Origin: an uncultured Ignavibacteriota bacterium
GTDB lineage: Bacteria; Bacteroidota; Ignavibacteria; Palsa-1295
Assembly (NCBI GenBank): GCA_903900335.1
Contig: CAIUMP010000053.1
Span: forward strand, 1-64,000
Direction: 5' to 3'
Length of the DNA stretch: 64,000 nt
In this document: positions 23,717 to 32,222 of the stretch, piece by piece
Layout: each line of letters starts with the position of its first letter
How positions within the stretch are numbered: position 1 is the first letter of the stretch
Made by a program: the position numbers and the translations under genes
Notes under the pieces: model-generated
Told to the model about the DNA's origin: nothing
The model's database searches: none
What the model saw: the letters and a program-made list of their open reading frames with translations, nothing else

Positions 23717-24949
23717 TCAATGCACAACCCCAATCTTCCGCACCTCCCGCCTTTCACCGACTTCCACAACCGCGAAGTATATCCCCGCCGGAATGTGCCA
23801 GAGATCGAACGTGAGAGCACCAACGCCATGCTGAGACACCACCACACCACCAAGCATGTCGATGATCCGCACGGAGATCGCTTCGCCATCATCGGCAACC
23901 GACAAGCGGTCGCCGCGCTGCGTTAGGAGGATGGATGATGGAGCAGGTGCGTCAACGCTGGCGGTTGTTACTTGCGAATAATCGAAGGCGAGATCGCTGC
24001 AATAAACGGTGTCGATGTATCCATAGACGCTTGTTCCGGGCAACGATACCGAAGGTGCCATAACAACAACCGCCCTTGCGCCTCCGCCTGGGTTCGGCGT
24101 GCTGACTGTTCCACCCGCGCGCACATAGCACACATCCGGAGTGCCGAGGTAATCGGCATAGTTGCCACAGACCTCGCACTGCCCACCTGGCTCGACGAAG
24201 ATGAGCTTTGGTCCGGCAGCATACATTGGGTTGTAATCGCCACCGGCCTTTACCCAGATCACGCTGTCCAATCCCGAACCGTAATCGAGCTGCGTAATGA
24301 TACGCGCGCCTCTGCCAATGATGGGATTGCAGCCAAGCACAGGAAATGATTTCAACCCATCGCCGTCGCACCCGTCCGTGTTCGTTGCGCGAAGTGCGAC
24401 GTGCTTGAATCCATCCGTAGTGAAGCGGACGAGGGCCGCAGTGTCGGTTGATGTCTTTGGATTTGCATTACTATCGAACTGCCAGAGGAAGGTTGTTCCA
24501 GCCGCTTCCTTTTTCGTATCGTTGAGAATCAATTGCTCACCGACGAAGATGTGCTTGGGTGTCTTTCCCGTCACCGCGTCGCGCAATTGGACGGTCGGTG
24601 ATGGAATATCAAGAACAGCAATATCGGAGCTACTTGTATCGGACCAAACCCCGTTGCATGCGACTCGATATCGGAAGTTATTACCCGCCCACATCATCTT
24701 AACTCGAAATGTACCATCCATTCCTGTGTCCCAGCCAACGCTTGTCTCAGGACCGAACGTCCCCTTCACGTCCGATAGGTAGAGATACAAGGTTTTCCCT
24801 TGCATGACGGAGCCACTCGCGTGATAGGGCACAAAAAGCGTGTCGCCGTAGCAATAGGTGGTCTTCGCCAGCGGCCCAAGTGTGATTCTCTGGGCATTCG
24901 CCGAGACAGCAACGGCCAAAAGGCCTAAAATAGTCAGAATTCGCAGCAT
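23717..24949 (-). CDS. Secreted protein with PKD-like domain and T9SS tail
   Basis: A 410-residue protein with signal peptide MLRILTILGLLAVAVSANAQ (ATG at 24949). The mature part has Ig/PKD-type stretches (TTFLWQFDSNANPKTST, TDGFKHVALRATNTDGC) and a Cys-bearing segment with CEVCGNYADYLG and CYVRAGGT. The last ~75 residues are a T9SS sorting domain ending WHIPAGIYFAVVEVGERR. That tail, and the DNA encoding it, is almost the same as in the upstream gene at 25013. Function unknown; likely a surface or secreted structural or adhesive protein. Confidence 0.7.
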   Translation of the reverse strand: MLRILTILGLLAVAVSANAQRITLGPLAKTTYCYGDTLFVPYHASGSVMQGKTLYLYLSDVKGTFGPETSVGWDTGMDGTFRVKMMWAGNNFRYRVACNGVWSDTSSSDIAVLDIPSPTVQLRDAVTGKTPKHIFVGEQLILNDTKKEAAGTTFLWQFDSNANPKTSTDTAALVRFTTDGFKHVALRATNTDGCDGDGLKSFPVLGCNPIIGRGARIITQLDYGSGLDSVIWVKAGGDYNPMYAAGPKLIFVEPGGQCEVCGNYADYLGTPDVCYVRAGGTVSTPNPGGGARAVVVMAPSVSLPGTSVYGYIDTVYCSDLAFDYSQVTTASVDAPAPSSILLTQRGDRLSVADDGEAISVRIIDMLGGVVVSQHGVGALTFDLWHIPAGIYFAVVEVGERREVRKIGVVH

Positions 24950-24960
24950 AGCAACTCCCT

Positions 24961-24978
24961 GTGGTAAATTAGTACCAC
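24961..24978. other. Short perfect palindrome between two T9SS genes
   Basis: GTGGTA AATTAG TACCAC forms a six-pair stem 12 bases upstream of the minus-strand gene starting at 24949. It could be an operator, a processing site or a weak terminator of the upstream gene ending at 25013. Confidence 0.35.
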
Positions 24979-25012
24979 ACAAGAACGCAAAAACCCGCTC
25001 CGGTTACAAAAA

Positions 25013-26287
25013 TTAATGCAAAACGGCGATTTTTCTCACCTCCCGTCGCTCACCCGTCTCCACAACCGCGAAGTATATCCCCGCCGGGATGTGCGAGAGA
25101 TCGATGTCGAGCGTGCCGATGCCGCGCTGGGAGAGGAGTTCGGTGCCGAGGAGGGAGAAGATGCGGCACGAGGTAGCCTGCTGCTCACCTGAGATTTTCA
25201 GGTGATCGGAATTCTGCGAAATGGTAAACGAGGGTTCGATACTGGTATTGACAGCAAGTTCAGGCAAGAACGTAAGCTGACGTACAATGCGCCCGTCAAT
25301 GGTAATCTCCCATAGCGGTGATGATTCATCGCCGTCCTTGTGCATTGAGACAGCAATTGTTGAATCGGTGATGAATTCAGGATAGATACCCTTGAAGGAA
25401 TAAGTGCAATACAAGTCCTGAAAGTTTATCGTGTCGATAGGCTTCGTCGGGTCGATGAAGCCATAGATACAAACGTGTTCGAATCCGTCAGTAGGTTGCA
25501 CGCCCAGAGCAATCAACTTCTGGTTCGGCGAAAAACTTGCCCAGTTCACGCCAATAATTGGAAATGGAAATTCTATTCGAGAAGAGTCGAGGAAGTATCT
25601 TATGGTGCTGTCTTGATAGATAGTGTGCAAACCATCCCGAGAAGTAGCTAGAACCGTTTTAGAAAACACAAGCGGTGTTGCTATTAAGGATTGTGTTTTT
25701 GGTACGTATAGACCATGAAAATTGCCCTTCGTTGAGCCATACCCTATTGTGAAAGTGTCATTGCCTGGCGTTGAGCCAGAATACCATCCTCCTGCAATCT
25801 GCCCCGAGCCGAACGGACCTAAGATCTTTGGAGTGATCAACTGGAACGCGCCAGTCGAAAATCGGTAGGTGAATAGGTTCTGTACATAGGTAGATGCGTG
25901 ACCGCTACTATCACTATCGACAAAAGAAACCACCATCAGCGAAATCAAGTCGGGATCGTAAGGACACGAAGTCAGGTACTGCCAGGAGATGTCTCGTTCA
26001 CTGGGCAATCCGCCAGCGACGACAATCTGCTTTCGAGTGAGCGTTTGCATGTTTACGAAATAAGCGCCGCCATCGCCTTGGTTGTTTACGAAAACAAGGT
26101 TCTTGCCGTCGGGTGAATTTCTCTGCATCATGTCTGCGAATGCAGGAATGCGATCACTCCCATCAATCTCGACCGGAGGAGGGCAAGCACTTTGGGTCAA
26201 GGTTTGACCACGGCCCGAGATGGCAAGCCCAAAGAGGCTTGCCATCCACACCATACGGCAAATATTTTTTCTTGCTCTTTGGTTCAT
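25013..26287 (-). CDS. Secreted beta-propeller-like protein with T9SS tail
   Basis: A 424-residue protein. The N-terminus has a signal sequence (RMVWMASLFGLAISGRGQ). Repeated blade-like strands suggest a TolB/WD40-like propeller: NSPDGKNLVFVNNQGDGGAYFV, ISWQYLTSCPYDPDLISLM, VNWASFSPNQKLIALGVQ, LWEITIDGRIVRQLTFLPE. The C-terminus is a T9SS sorting domain ending SHIPAGIYFAVVETGERR, nearly the same as the neighbour at 23717. The ATG at 26287 was chosen; a TTG three codons upstream would overlap the preceding stop by four bases. It follows the truncated subtilase by five bases, so the two may once have been one operon. Function unknown. Confidence 0.7.
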   Translation of the reverse strand: MNQRARKNICRMVWMASLFGLAISGRGQTLTQSACPPPVEIDGSDRIPAFADMMQRNSPDGKNLVFVNNQGDGGAYFVNMQTLTRKQIVVAGGLPSERDISWQYLTSCPYDPDLISLMVVSFVDSDSSGHASTYVQNLFTYRFSTGAFQLITPKILGPFGSGQIAGGWYSGSTPGNDTFTIGYGSTKGNFHGLYVPKTQSLIATPLVFSKTVLATSRDGLHTIYQDSTIRYFLDSSRIEFPFPIIGVNWASFSPNQKLIALGVQPTDGFEHVCIYGFIDPTKPIDTINFQDLYCTYSFKGIYPEFITDSTIAVSMHKDGDESSPLWEITIDGRIVRQLTFLPELAVNTSIEPSFTISQNSDHLKISGEQQATSCRIFSLLGTELLSQRGIGTLDIDLSHIPAGIYFAVVETGERREVRKIAVLH

Positions 26288-26292
26288 CGCTA

Positions 26293-27552
26293 TCAATGGT
26301 GAACGATAATTCTGGCCTCTTCTATCCCGACATCAGTTGTCAACCTCCCGATGTAGAATCCAGAGCTAAACCTATTTGTAGCAACGTCGAAGGAGCGCGT
26401 CCCGGATTGGAGGATTTGCTCAAAGACCGGCCTCCCTATCAAATCGATCAACTCGAACTTTCTGGGATTAACTGAGTTTTCCACGTCAATCTCAATTCGA
26501 TTGGATGCGATGCTAGGCCAAACGGCGAATGAGCCATTCTGCGCTTGATACCGTTGAACTCCCGAGGAACCAAGTAGGACTCCGAAAACAGTAAATCCCA
26601 ACCCTATGTCAGCCGAATCCGGCGTAACGGAGGTTATCGTTCCAGTTCCGTCGCAGATTCCATACTGCCAAGTATGCAGTGTTACGGTCTTCAAATATTT
26701 GTGTTCAATGCCTGGCGTAAACGACGTATCACCCGGCATCCCAAAACCTTGTTGGCCGCTGGTCACTTCGCACCATGGCTCCTGCCAATTCGGGTACATC
26801 TTCGCACGCCCTCTATGATGGAAATGAGCACTGTCCAGTCCGGTATTTCCCCACACGTAAAGCTTTTTCGTCGTATCAAAACCCCAGGGAGCGTATGAAT
26901 ATGTCGCTGTGATTTCTCGCACTCGCACGTTGTACTTGCTGCTCGGCACATGTTCATGCACAGAAGTATCACTAGTCGCGTCATAGAAGAGTTTGTTTGA
27001 ATCGATCCCCAAGCTCCAAATTCCGAAATGAAGCGCCGAATCTGGAACTTCAATATGAGCGAGCACATACGCTTTTCTCGTTGGGTCGAGCATCATAAAC
27101 ATTGTGTCTGCTTGCACGAAGCCAAATCCAGTTAAGGTATCATAACCGATTGGGTACGCAGGATGAGTCGAGTATGGATCGAGATCAAATGGCGGATTTA
27201 CAGTCACAACGTCATGAGCCGAAGCTTTCAATACACCCTCGACATCCTCGCGAGCATATGCACGTCCATTCCTTTGCATGTAACCTCGGAAGAGCGCGAT
27301 TTGTCCACTCACAAGTGGCGCTGCTGCAGATGTTGCACCAAACCAGGTGTATTGGTCTGTATTGTGTGTCGCTCCTCCGATACTATCTGCATCGTCCGGC
27401 ACAAGGGCCATCGCAATATTAACCGGGAAGGAAGGAAAGGCAGTATCGTATAAACTCTCCACTCCTCCAGGAGCGATAAAATCCACGTTGTTGCTTGTAT
27501 TCGAGGTGACCTCTCGGATTTTATTGTAGTCAGAATTACCGACCGAGGACGC
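26293..27552 (-). pseudogene. N-terminally truncated subtilisin-like protease with T9SS tail
   Basis: The frame begins just after a TGA at 27553-27555 and has no ATG where a signal peptide should be. The visible part starts inside a peptidase S8 domain: VGNSDYNKIREVTSNTSNNV, DFIAPGG and then the serine motif FGATSAAAPLVSGQIAL (usual GTS-x-AAP-x-x-G). The catalytic Asp and His halves, signal peptide and prodomain are absent; the def gene occupies the place where they would be. About 250 further residues and a T9SS sorting domain (VWPSIASNRIEIDV ... SGFYIGRLTTDVG) follow. A GTG at 27486 could start a 397-residue product, but that would have no active site and no export signal. Confidence 0.7.
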
Positions 27553-27611
27553 TCAACCTACGCAACAATATACCACAACAATCTCTTCCTCTTGCAAATT
27601 GTGTGTACCCC

Positions 27612-28202
27612 TCACATCCCACTCAACCGCTTCACTTTCCCCTTTGGCTTCGCGTGATGGGCGGAGGGCGGGGCGAGCGGGTAGTCGGTGTCGATATCGC
27701 CGCGCATCATCTTCGAGAGTTTGTTCTTCAACAGCGACATCTTGAACGGCGAGAGATAGTCGATAAAATACTTTCCGTGCAAATGATCGATCTCGTGCTG
27801 GACAACGCGCGCGACGATCTTGTCGTACTCCATCTCGACCTCCTTCAAATTGCGGTCGAAATACTTAACGCCGATCTTCTCGGGCCGCACGATCTCCTCC
27901 CGAATTCCCGGCAAACTCAAACAGCCTTCCTCGAACACCGACTCGCCCTCGGTGCCGATCAGCACCGGATTGATGAGCACCAGCGCATCCTGCTCCTGCA
28001 TTCCATCCACACCGCTTACGTCAATCACAGTCAGCGCCAGCGCCTTCCCCACCTGGTTCGCCGCCAGCCCGATGCCATCGGCATTGCGCATGGTGGCGAG
28101 CATATCCTTGATGAGTTTTTGCAGCTCGCCCGAATCCTTCTCGATCTGCGCAGTTTCCTGTCGCAGAACGGGGTGATCGAAGGTGTAGATTGGCAGGATC
28201 AT
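27612..28202 (-). CDS. def: Peptide deformylase
   Basis: A 196-residue protein with the three deformylase motifs: GIGLAANQVG near residue 43-52, EEGCLSLPG near 91-99 (Cys metal ligand) and the zinc/iron helix QHEIDHLHG near 134-142. It removes the formyl group from the N-terminal methionine of new proteins. The C-terminal ~35 residues are basic and Pro-rich beyond the core. The ATG at 28202 (MILPIYTFDHPVLR) matches family starts. It stands alone: a long inverted repeat and tRNA-Ala lie upstream, and the broken subtilase lies 57 bases downstream. Confidence 0.95.
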   Translation of the reverse strand: MILPIYTFDHPVLRQETAQIEKDSGELQKLIKDMLATMRNADGIGLAANQVGKALALTVIDVSGVDGMQEQDALVLINPVLIGTEGESVFEEGCLSLPGIREEIVRPEKIGVKYFDRNLKEVEMEYDKIVARVVQHEIDHLHGKYFIDYLSPFKMSLLKNKLSKMMRGDIDTDYPLAPPSAHHAKPKGKVKRLSGM

Positions 28203-28206
28203 GTCA

Positions 28207-28307
28207 GAACCTTGATTTTAAGAGATTTAATAGATTAATGAGATTGGAAGAATTAGATTAAGAGAAGTCATCGCACAAATCTATGAAATCTCTTAAAATC
28301 AAGGTTC
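28207..28307. repeat. Long inverted repeat between def and tRNA-Ala
   Basis: The arms 28207-28237 and 28277-28307 are ~31-base inverted copies with about two mismatches. They begin GAACCTTGATTTTAAGAG and end with its complement, and are separated by 39 AT-rich bases. The repeat ends four bases before the def start codon, so it sits in the def leader region. It is MITE-like in shape but encodes nothing. Confidence 0.85.
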
Positions 28308-28320
28308 AGACAGTGGGCTG

Positions 28321-28393
28321 TGGACCTGAGGGGACTCGAACCCCTTACCTCGTCGTTGCGAACGACGCGCTCTACCAGATGAGCTACAGGCCC
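28321..28393 (-). tRNA. tRNA-Ala (CGC)
   Basis: Read on the minus strand this is a 73-base cloverleaf. The acceptor GGGCCTG pairs with CAGGTCC, giving the G3:U70 pair that marks alanine tRNAs. The anticodon stem CGTCG/CGACG holds the loop TTCGCAA, anticodon CGC (28358-28360), which decodes GCG. The discriminator is A. It is divergent from the NFACT/RqcH-like gene 163 bases away. Confidence 0.95.
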
Positions 28394-28555
28394 CCTTGGG
28401 CAAGGATGAATGATGAATGATGAATTATGAAAAGGGAATTAGGCCCTTCTTTACGGATTCAGCCGTCGTCGCTCATCGCAGTCGCGTGAAAATGTTCTTT
28501 GGGGAGTGAGAGTTCCGGCGAAGTGCGTGAACGGCGACGTAGATTTGCAATACGA

Positions 28556-30055
28556 ATGACATCCAACTACTTCACGCTTGCTGCCATTGTTCGCGAACTC
28601 GGGCCAATTCTGCACGACGCACGGTTCGAGGAGGCCTATTCTCTAAGGCCGAACGAGCTTCGACTTCGGTTCGATCTGGGTACATTGGTGGCGGTTTTGC
28701 GGCCCATAGACGGCGCTCTCTTCTTCTCTGACAGGGAGGAGCGGCGGCCGAAGCATAACGTGCAGCTCTTTTTCTCCGAACTGGTCGGGCGGGCCGTCAG
28801 CGGAATTTCCATCGCCGCTGAAGATCGCGTGGTGTATCTGTCGTTCGGGGAATCCGAAATAGTCCTGTCGTTCTTCGCAACGCCGAATGCGGTGTTGATG
28901 CAGAATGGAGAGGTTGTCGCGGGGTACAAGCGGATACGAGAGGGAGCATCCGGTTGGCGGGAAGGGGCAAGTGCGACGGACACGGTGACGCACACTAATC
29001 TGCTGGGGAAGCAATATCTTCGCGAAGCGGTGGCGCGAGATTGCAGTCCGGAATCCTTGATAGCTGAGTTGCAGAATTCCCGAGCAGCTTACATCCATCG
29101 CACGCCGAGCAAGATACTGCTCGCGCTTTTGCCACTCGCTTCCTTGCCGGACGCAGTAATAGAAAAGCGTGACTCTATTACCACTGCCGTGCGCTCAGTC
29201 ATCATTGAGCGTGGCAAGTTCGTGATGGTGAATTCGTTGCGGTCCCGTCTGTTGTCCTCATGCGACGCCGAGATCGAACGGCTTCGTCATTCGCTTGCGG
29301 AAATGCGAAAGGGTGTGGAGAACTCCAATCGTGCGGAGAAGTACGCCGCCATCGGTAATGCACTCCTCATGGCGGCAAGTGGGATGATCAGCGGCTTAGA
29401 GGAGACGACGCTGGAAATTGAGGAGCGTCCGATGATCGTGAAGCTGAACCGCGATCTATCGCCGTACGAAAACGCTTCGGCATATTTCGAAAGAGCAAAG
29501 GGTGCAAAGGCTTCGAAAGAAGAATTACGGCAACGGACACAAACGACGAAAGCCACGATTCAACAACTCGAAGTCATCAGAGCAGGTATTGCGGACGCTT
29601 CGGATCTGAAAGATTTGGAGAAATTTGAACGACAGCGCTCTTCGTCTGATTCGATGGCACCTGCCAGCACATCCGCTTCGGCCACAACGACCCGGTTCCG
29701 GGAATTCACGGTCCCAGGTGGCCTGACCGTTTTGGTCGGAAAAAATGCAAAACAGAATGACGAGCTGACCACCAAGGTTGCCAAGAAGGAAGACATCTGG
29801 CTGCACGCGCGAGGTGTTCCGGGGTCGCATGTTGTGTTGCAATGCGGTAAGCGTCCGCAGGTGCCGAAAGAGGCGATCGAACGCGCAGCGGAAATTGCAG
29901 CGTATTTTAGTGACGCAAAATCGCAGCCGCTTGCTCCCGTCTCCTACACACGCAAGAAGTATGTTCGCAAACCACGAAACGCCGATCCCGGTGCAGTAGT
30001 GATGGAGCGCGAGGAAGTGATACTGGTTCGACCACAAATCCCGGAGAAGAAATGA
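28556..30055 (+). CDS. rqcH: NFACT/RqcH-like ribosome quality-control protein
   Basis: A 499-residue protein with NFACT-N at ~1-180 (LRFDLGTLVAVLRPIDGALFF), a middle helical/coiled-coil region at ~220-360 (CDAEIERLRHSLAEMRKG, KASKEELRQRTQTTKATIQQ) and a C-terminal NFACT-R domain (LVGKNAKQNDELTTK, DIWLHARGVPGSHVVLQ). The conserved Asp-Arg pair that RqcH/Rqc2 needs to hold tRNA is present as EDRVVYLSF (Asp90-Arg91). In bacteria RqcH binds obstructed 50S subunits and adds C-terminal alanine tails from tRNA-Ala, marking the stalled chain for proteolysis. The middle region is shorter than in Firmicutes. The ATG at 28556 matches family starts. The kinase gene overlaps its stop by four bases. Confidence 0.85.
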   Translation: MTSNYFTLAAIVRELGPILHDARFEEAYSLRPNELRLRFDLGTLVAVLRPIDGALFFSDREERRPKHNVQLFFSELVGRAVSGISIAAEDRVVYLSFGESEIVLSFFATPNAVLMQNGEVVAGYKRIREGASGWREGASATDTVTHTNLLGKQYLREAVARDCSPESLIAELQNSRAAYIHRTPSKILLALLPLASLPDAVIEKRDSITTAVRSVIIERGKFVMVNSLRSRLLSSCDAEIERLRHSLAEMRKGVENSNRAEKYAAIGNALLMAASGMISGLEETTLEIEERPMIVKLNRDLSPYENASAYFERAKGAKASKEELRQRTQTTKATIQQLEVIRAGIADASDLKDLEKFERQRSSSDSMAPASTSASATTTRFREFTVPGGLTVLVGKNAKQNDELTTKVAKKEDIWLHARGVPGSHVVLQCGKRPQVPKEAIERAAEIAAYFSDAKSQPLAPVSYTRKKYVRKPRNADPGAVVMEREEVILVRPQIPEKK

Positions 30056-30960
30056 GCATTTACGTTGGTGTGGAAGGCGGTGGTACAAAGACGCGAATAC
30101 TGATACAGCGCGGCGATGCGGCACCCAGTTACCACGAGTTTGAAGTCTCGCTAAAAGTTCGTGACAACGATTGGTCCGCGTCTTCAGATGCGCTTGGAAC
30201 AGTGCTCACCGAGTTGCTGGGGAAAGACATATCGCAGGTGACAGCTGTAGCGGTCGGGCTTTCTGGAATGAGCCGCACCGAAGATCAGGATGCGTGGAAG
30301 TCCTCGGCGCGAGCCAATCCTGCATTCACGAATGTGAATCTCCACATCGAGACAGACGCGACGCTGACTCTGTCGGCAGTTCTGGGGGAAAGTGAAGAGG
30401 GAATTGTGCTTATAGCAGGTACTGGTTCCGTCCTGTTCTTTCAGCCACATGGTGGCGCGCCGAGGCGCATTGGTGGCTGGGGGTCTCTGCTATCAGACGA
30501 AGGAAGCGGTTATCGAATTGGACTGCGTGTGCTGAGCTATTACATCCGGGTTCTCGACGGAGTCTATCCGCCGGATGAGTTGAGTCAAGGAATACTGCTT
30601 CGACTGCCCGAGGAGATACGAGAGAATCGGATGGAAATCGTCAAGCTGGCGGAACGGGATTCAGCGTTTGTATCGAGCCTTGCACCTATCGCATTTGAAT
30701 TGTCGCAACAACTTGCCCCCGCGCACGACCTGGTCTATGAGGAGCTGATCGAGCTGGCAATGTTGGTGTTTCCTGTATTCGCGGCAAATGTCATGAGCGG
30801 TAAAAAGCCGTACAAGCTGTTCCTCTCCGGTTCGATCGCGAAGCATCCGATCATGATCGACGTGCTTCAAAATGGATTCGAGGAAACAGACATCACGCTG
30901 ATCCCTGTTGAAGATCACTTACCCTGCCTGAAGGCGCTGGAGATCGCTCGTTGGCTGTGA
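30052..30960 (+). CDS. BadF/BadG-family sugar kinase (N-acetylglucosamine kinase-like)
   Basis: A 302-residue protein of the ASKHA (actin-like ATPase) superfamily. The first phosphate loop is YVGVEGGGTKTRILIQ, followed by VGLSGMSRTEDQ, ETDATLTLSAV, the second phosphate motif LIAGTGSVLF, then IGGWGSLLSDEGSGYRIG and the adenosine motif LFLSGSIAKHP. Family members phosphorylate N-acetylglucosamine or related sugars, often recycled from the cell wall. Its ATG overlaps the rqcH stop (ATGA), so the two are co-translated, though a functional link is not obvious. Confidence 0.87.
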   Translation: MSIYVGVEGGGTKTRILIQRGDAAPSYHEFEVSLKVRDNDWSASSDALGTVLTELLGKDISQVTAVAVGLSGMSRTEDQDAWKSSARANPAFTNVNLHIETDATLTLSAVLGESEEGIVLIAGTGSVLFFQPHGGAPRRIGGWGSLLSDEGSGYRIGLRVLSYYIRVLDGVYPPDELSQGILLRLPEEIRENRMEIVKLAERDSAFVSSLAPIAFELSQQLAPAHDLVYEELIELAMLVFPVFAANVMSGKKPYKLFLSGSIAKHPIMIDVLQNGFEETDITLIPVEDHLPCLKALEIARWL

Positions 30961-31011
30961 GCTGGTCAGCAACATCAACTCTATTCTGAATCTATCGTAA
31001 CGAATTCGCCA

Positions 31012-31899
31012 ATGTCCGAGCTTGTCTTTGTGGCGGCGCTGCCATTAATAATATCTTCAGCCTACTATTGGCTCCTGAATGTGGACACCGGCCGAGCGCT
31101 CTATCCGGATTCCCACCGCTATTTTGCCGCAGGTGGGGGTGAGCGGTTGCATAAGCCGTTCCATCTGCGGTGGTTGTTGCCGTTCGTGTGTAGGCAGTCA
31201 CCCCGGCTCTGGAAGTGGGTGACCGGTGGAGCGATGGTTCTGCTCCCGGTGATGATGTCGGTTTACCTTTACGAGCAAGGGGTTGAGCCGAAGAAGTGCC
31301 TTGTCGGCGCGTGCTTACTGCTGGGGCTTCCGGGAATTATCCGAATGAATGCACTCGCGGAATACTTGCTCGATGGGACGGCCTTGTTATTCATGTTGAC
31401 GAGCGCAACCTGCTTCCTTGCTGGGAATGTCCCACTGGGGATCGCATTCTCTTGTCTGGGGGGGATGACCAAAGAGTCCACTCCGATCTTCGCAGCACTT
31501 GCCTGCTGGAATCCGTTAGCGCTTTTGGGGTTCGTCCCGGTTATCGCAGCGGCATTGATACGCAAGCCGAATCCAGTGGACATGCTTGGTGGCGAGGTGA
31601 TCTTGTCGCATCCATTCCAGACAGGGATCCAGTTTCATCGCGGTCGCTGGTTCAGCTTGGAATTCATGCTGCTGCCATTTGGAGTTTGCATTCTGGGGCT
31701 CATGCATCTCAGCGTACCACTTATCGTGATGATCGTCGTTTCCTACGCACAGCTTTTGGTGGCAACTGACAGCGTCCGATTGTACCAATGGTGCTTCCCC
31801 CTGCTGATTCTCGCCACGGTCCAAGTCCTACCGTTGGAGTACTCAGCGATCGCGATAGTAATGCATTGGCTGAACCCGTATCAGAAGTATTATATTTGA
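31012..31899 (+). CDS. Polytopic membrane protein, possibly GT-C-like
   Basis: A 295-residue protein with about eight hydrophobic segments and short loops. The motif GGMTKESTPIFAALACW near residue 150 resembles the K-E segment found in several integral-membrane glycosyltransferase-like (GT-C/DUF2029-type) proteins, but the acidic first-loop motif of GT-C enzymes is not evident; ALYPDSHRYFAAG near 30 is the nearest candidate. The predicted ends are in the membrane. It follows the kinase by 51 bases and is followed by a hairpin. Function unknown. Confidence 0.6.
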   Translation: MSELVFVAALPLIISSAYYWLLNVDTGRALYPDSHRYFAAGGGERLHKPFHLRWLLPFVCRQSPRLWKWVTGGAMVLLPVMMSVYLYEQGVEPKKCLVGACLLLGLPGIIRMNALAEYLLDGTALLFMLTSATCFLAGNVPLGIAFSCLGGMTKESTPIFAALACWNPLALLGFVPVIAAALIRKPNPVDMLGGEVILSHPFQTGIQFHRGRWFSLEFMLLPFGVCILGLMHLSVPLIVMIVVSYAQLLVATDSVRLYQWCFPLLILATVQVLPLEYSAIAIVMHWLNPYQKYYI

Positions 31900-31904
31900 G
31901 TCGA

Positions 31905-31925
31905 AGCGCGGGTTCTCGCGCTATT
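31905..31925 (+). terminator. Hairpin after the membrane-protein gene
   Basis: AGCGCG GGTTCT CGCGCT followed by ATTTG, five bases after the stop codon at 31899. Confidence 0.5.
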
Positions 31926-32222
31926 TGTGCCGAATGAAGACGGGAGGATACCTGCTGAATTTGTGCCACCTGGAAGGCATTCCCTACAGCTACCGCCTAC
32001 AGGTTGCCATCCCGGAACGGGCAGAACGCCGCACTCGTTTACGGCGCAGGAATTTCAGGTCCGGGCATGTGGTCCGGCATTTATCCATCCTCCGCCCGTT
32101 TTGAACAGAGAATCCATTCTACGTCAATGGCCGACTCCAAAATCTCCTCAACCTCCGAGGTCACCTCAACAATAAATCGCAACGGCCATTCGAAAAATGG
32201 CGAAAAACAAGGATCAGCTGCA
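31926..32222 (+). other. Leader region of leucine dehydrogenase
   Basis: The leucine dehydrogenase frame is open back to 32004 but the extra residues are Ser/Thr-rich and unconserved. A possible alternative start is the ATG at 32127. An AAGGATC ribosome-binding-like site precedes the ATG at 32223. No riboswitch was recognised. Confidence 0.4.

Noticed and set aside
27603-28238. 211-aa plus-strand ORF opposite def
   Set aside because: All three deformylase motifs are on the minus strand; this ORF is an antisense shadow.
32004-32222. N-terminal extension of leucine dehydrogenase
   Set aside because: Ser/Thr-rich and unconserved; the family core begins about ten residues after the ATG at 32223, which also has an AAGGA-like site upstream.
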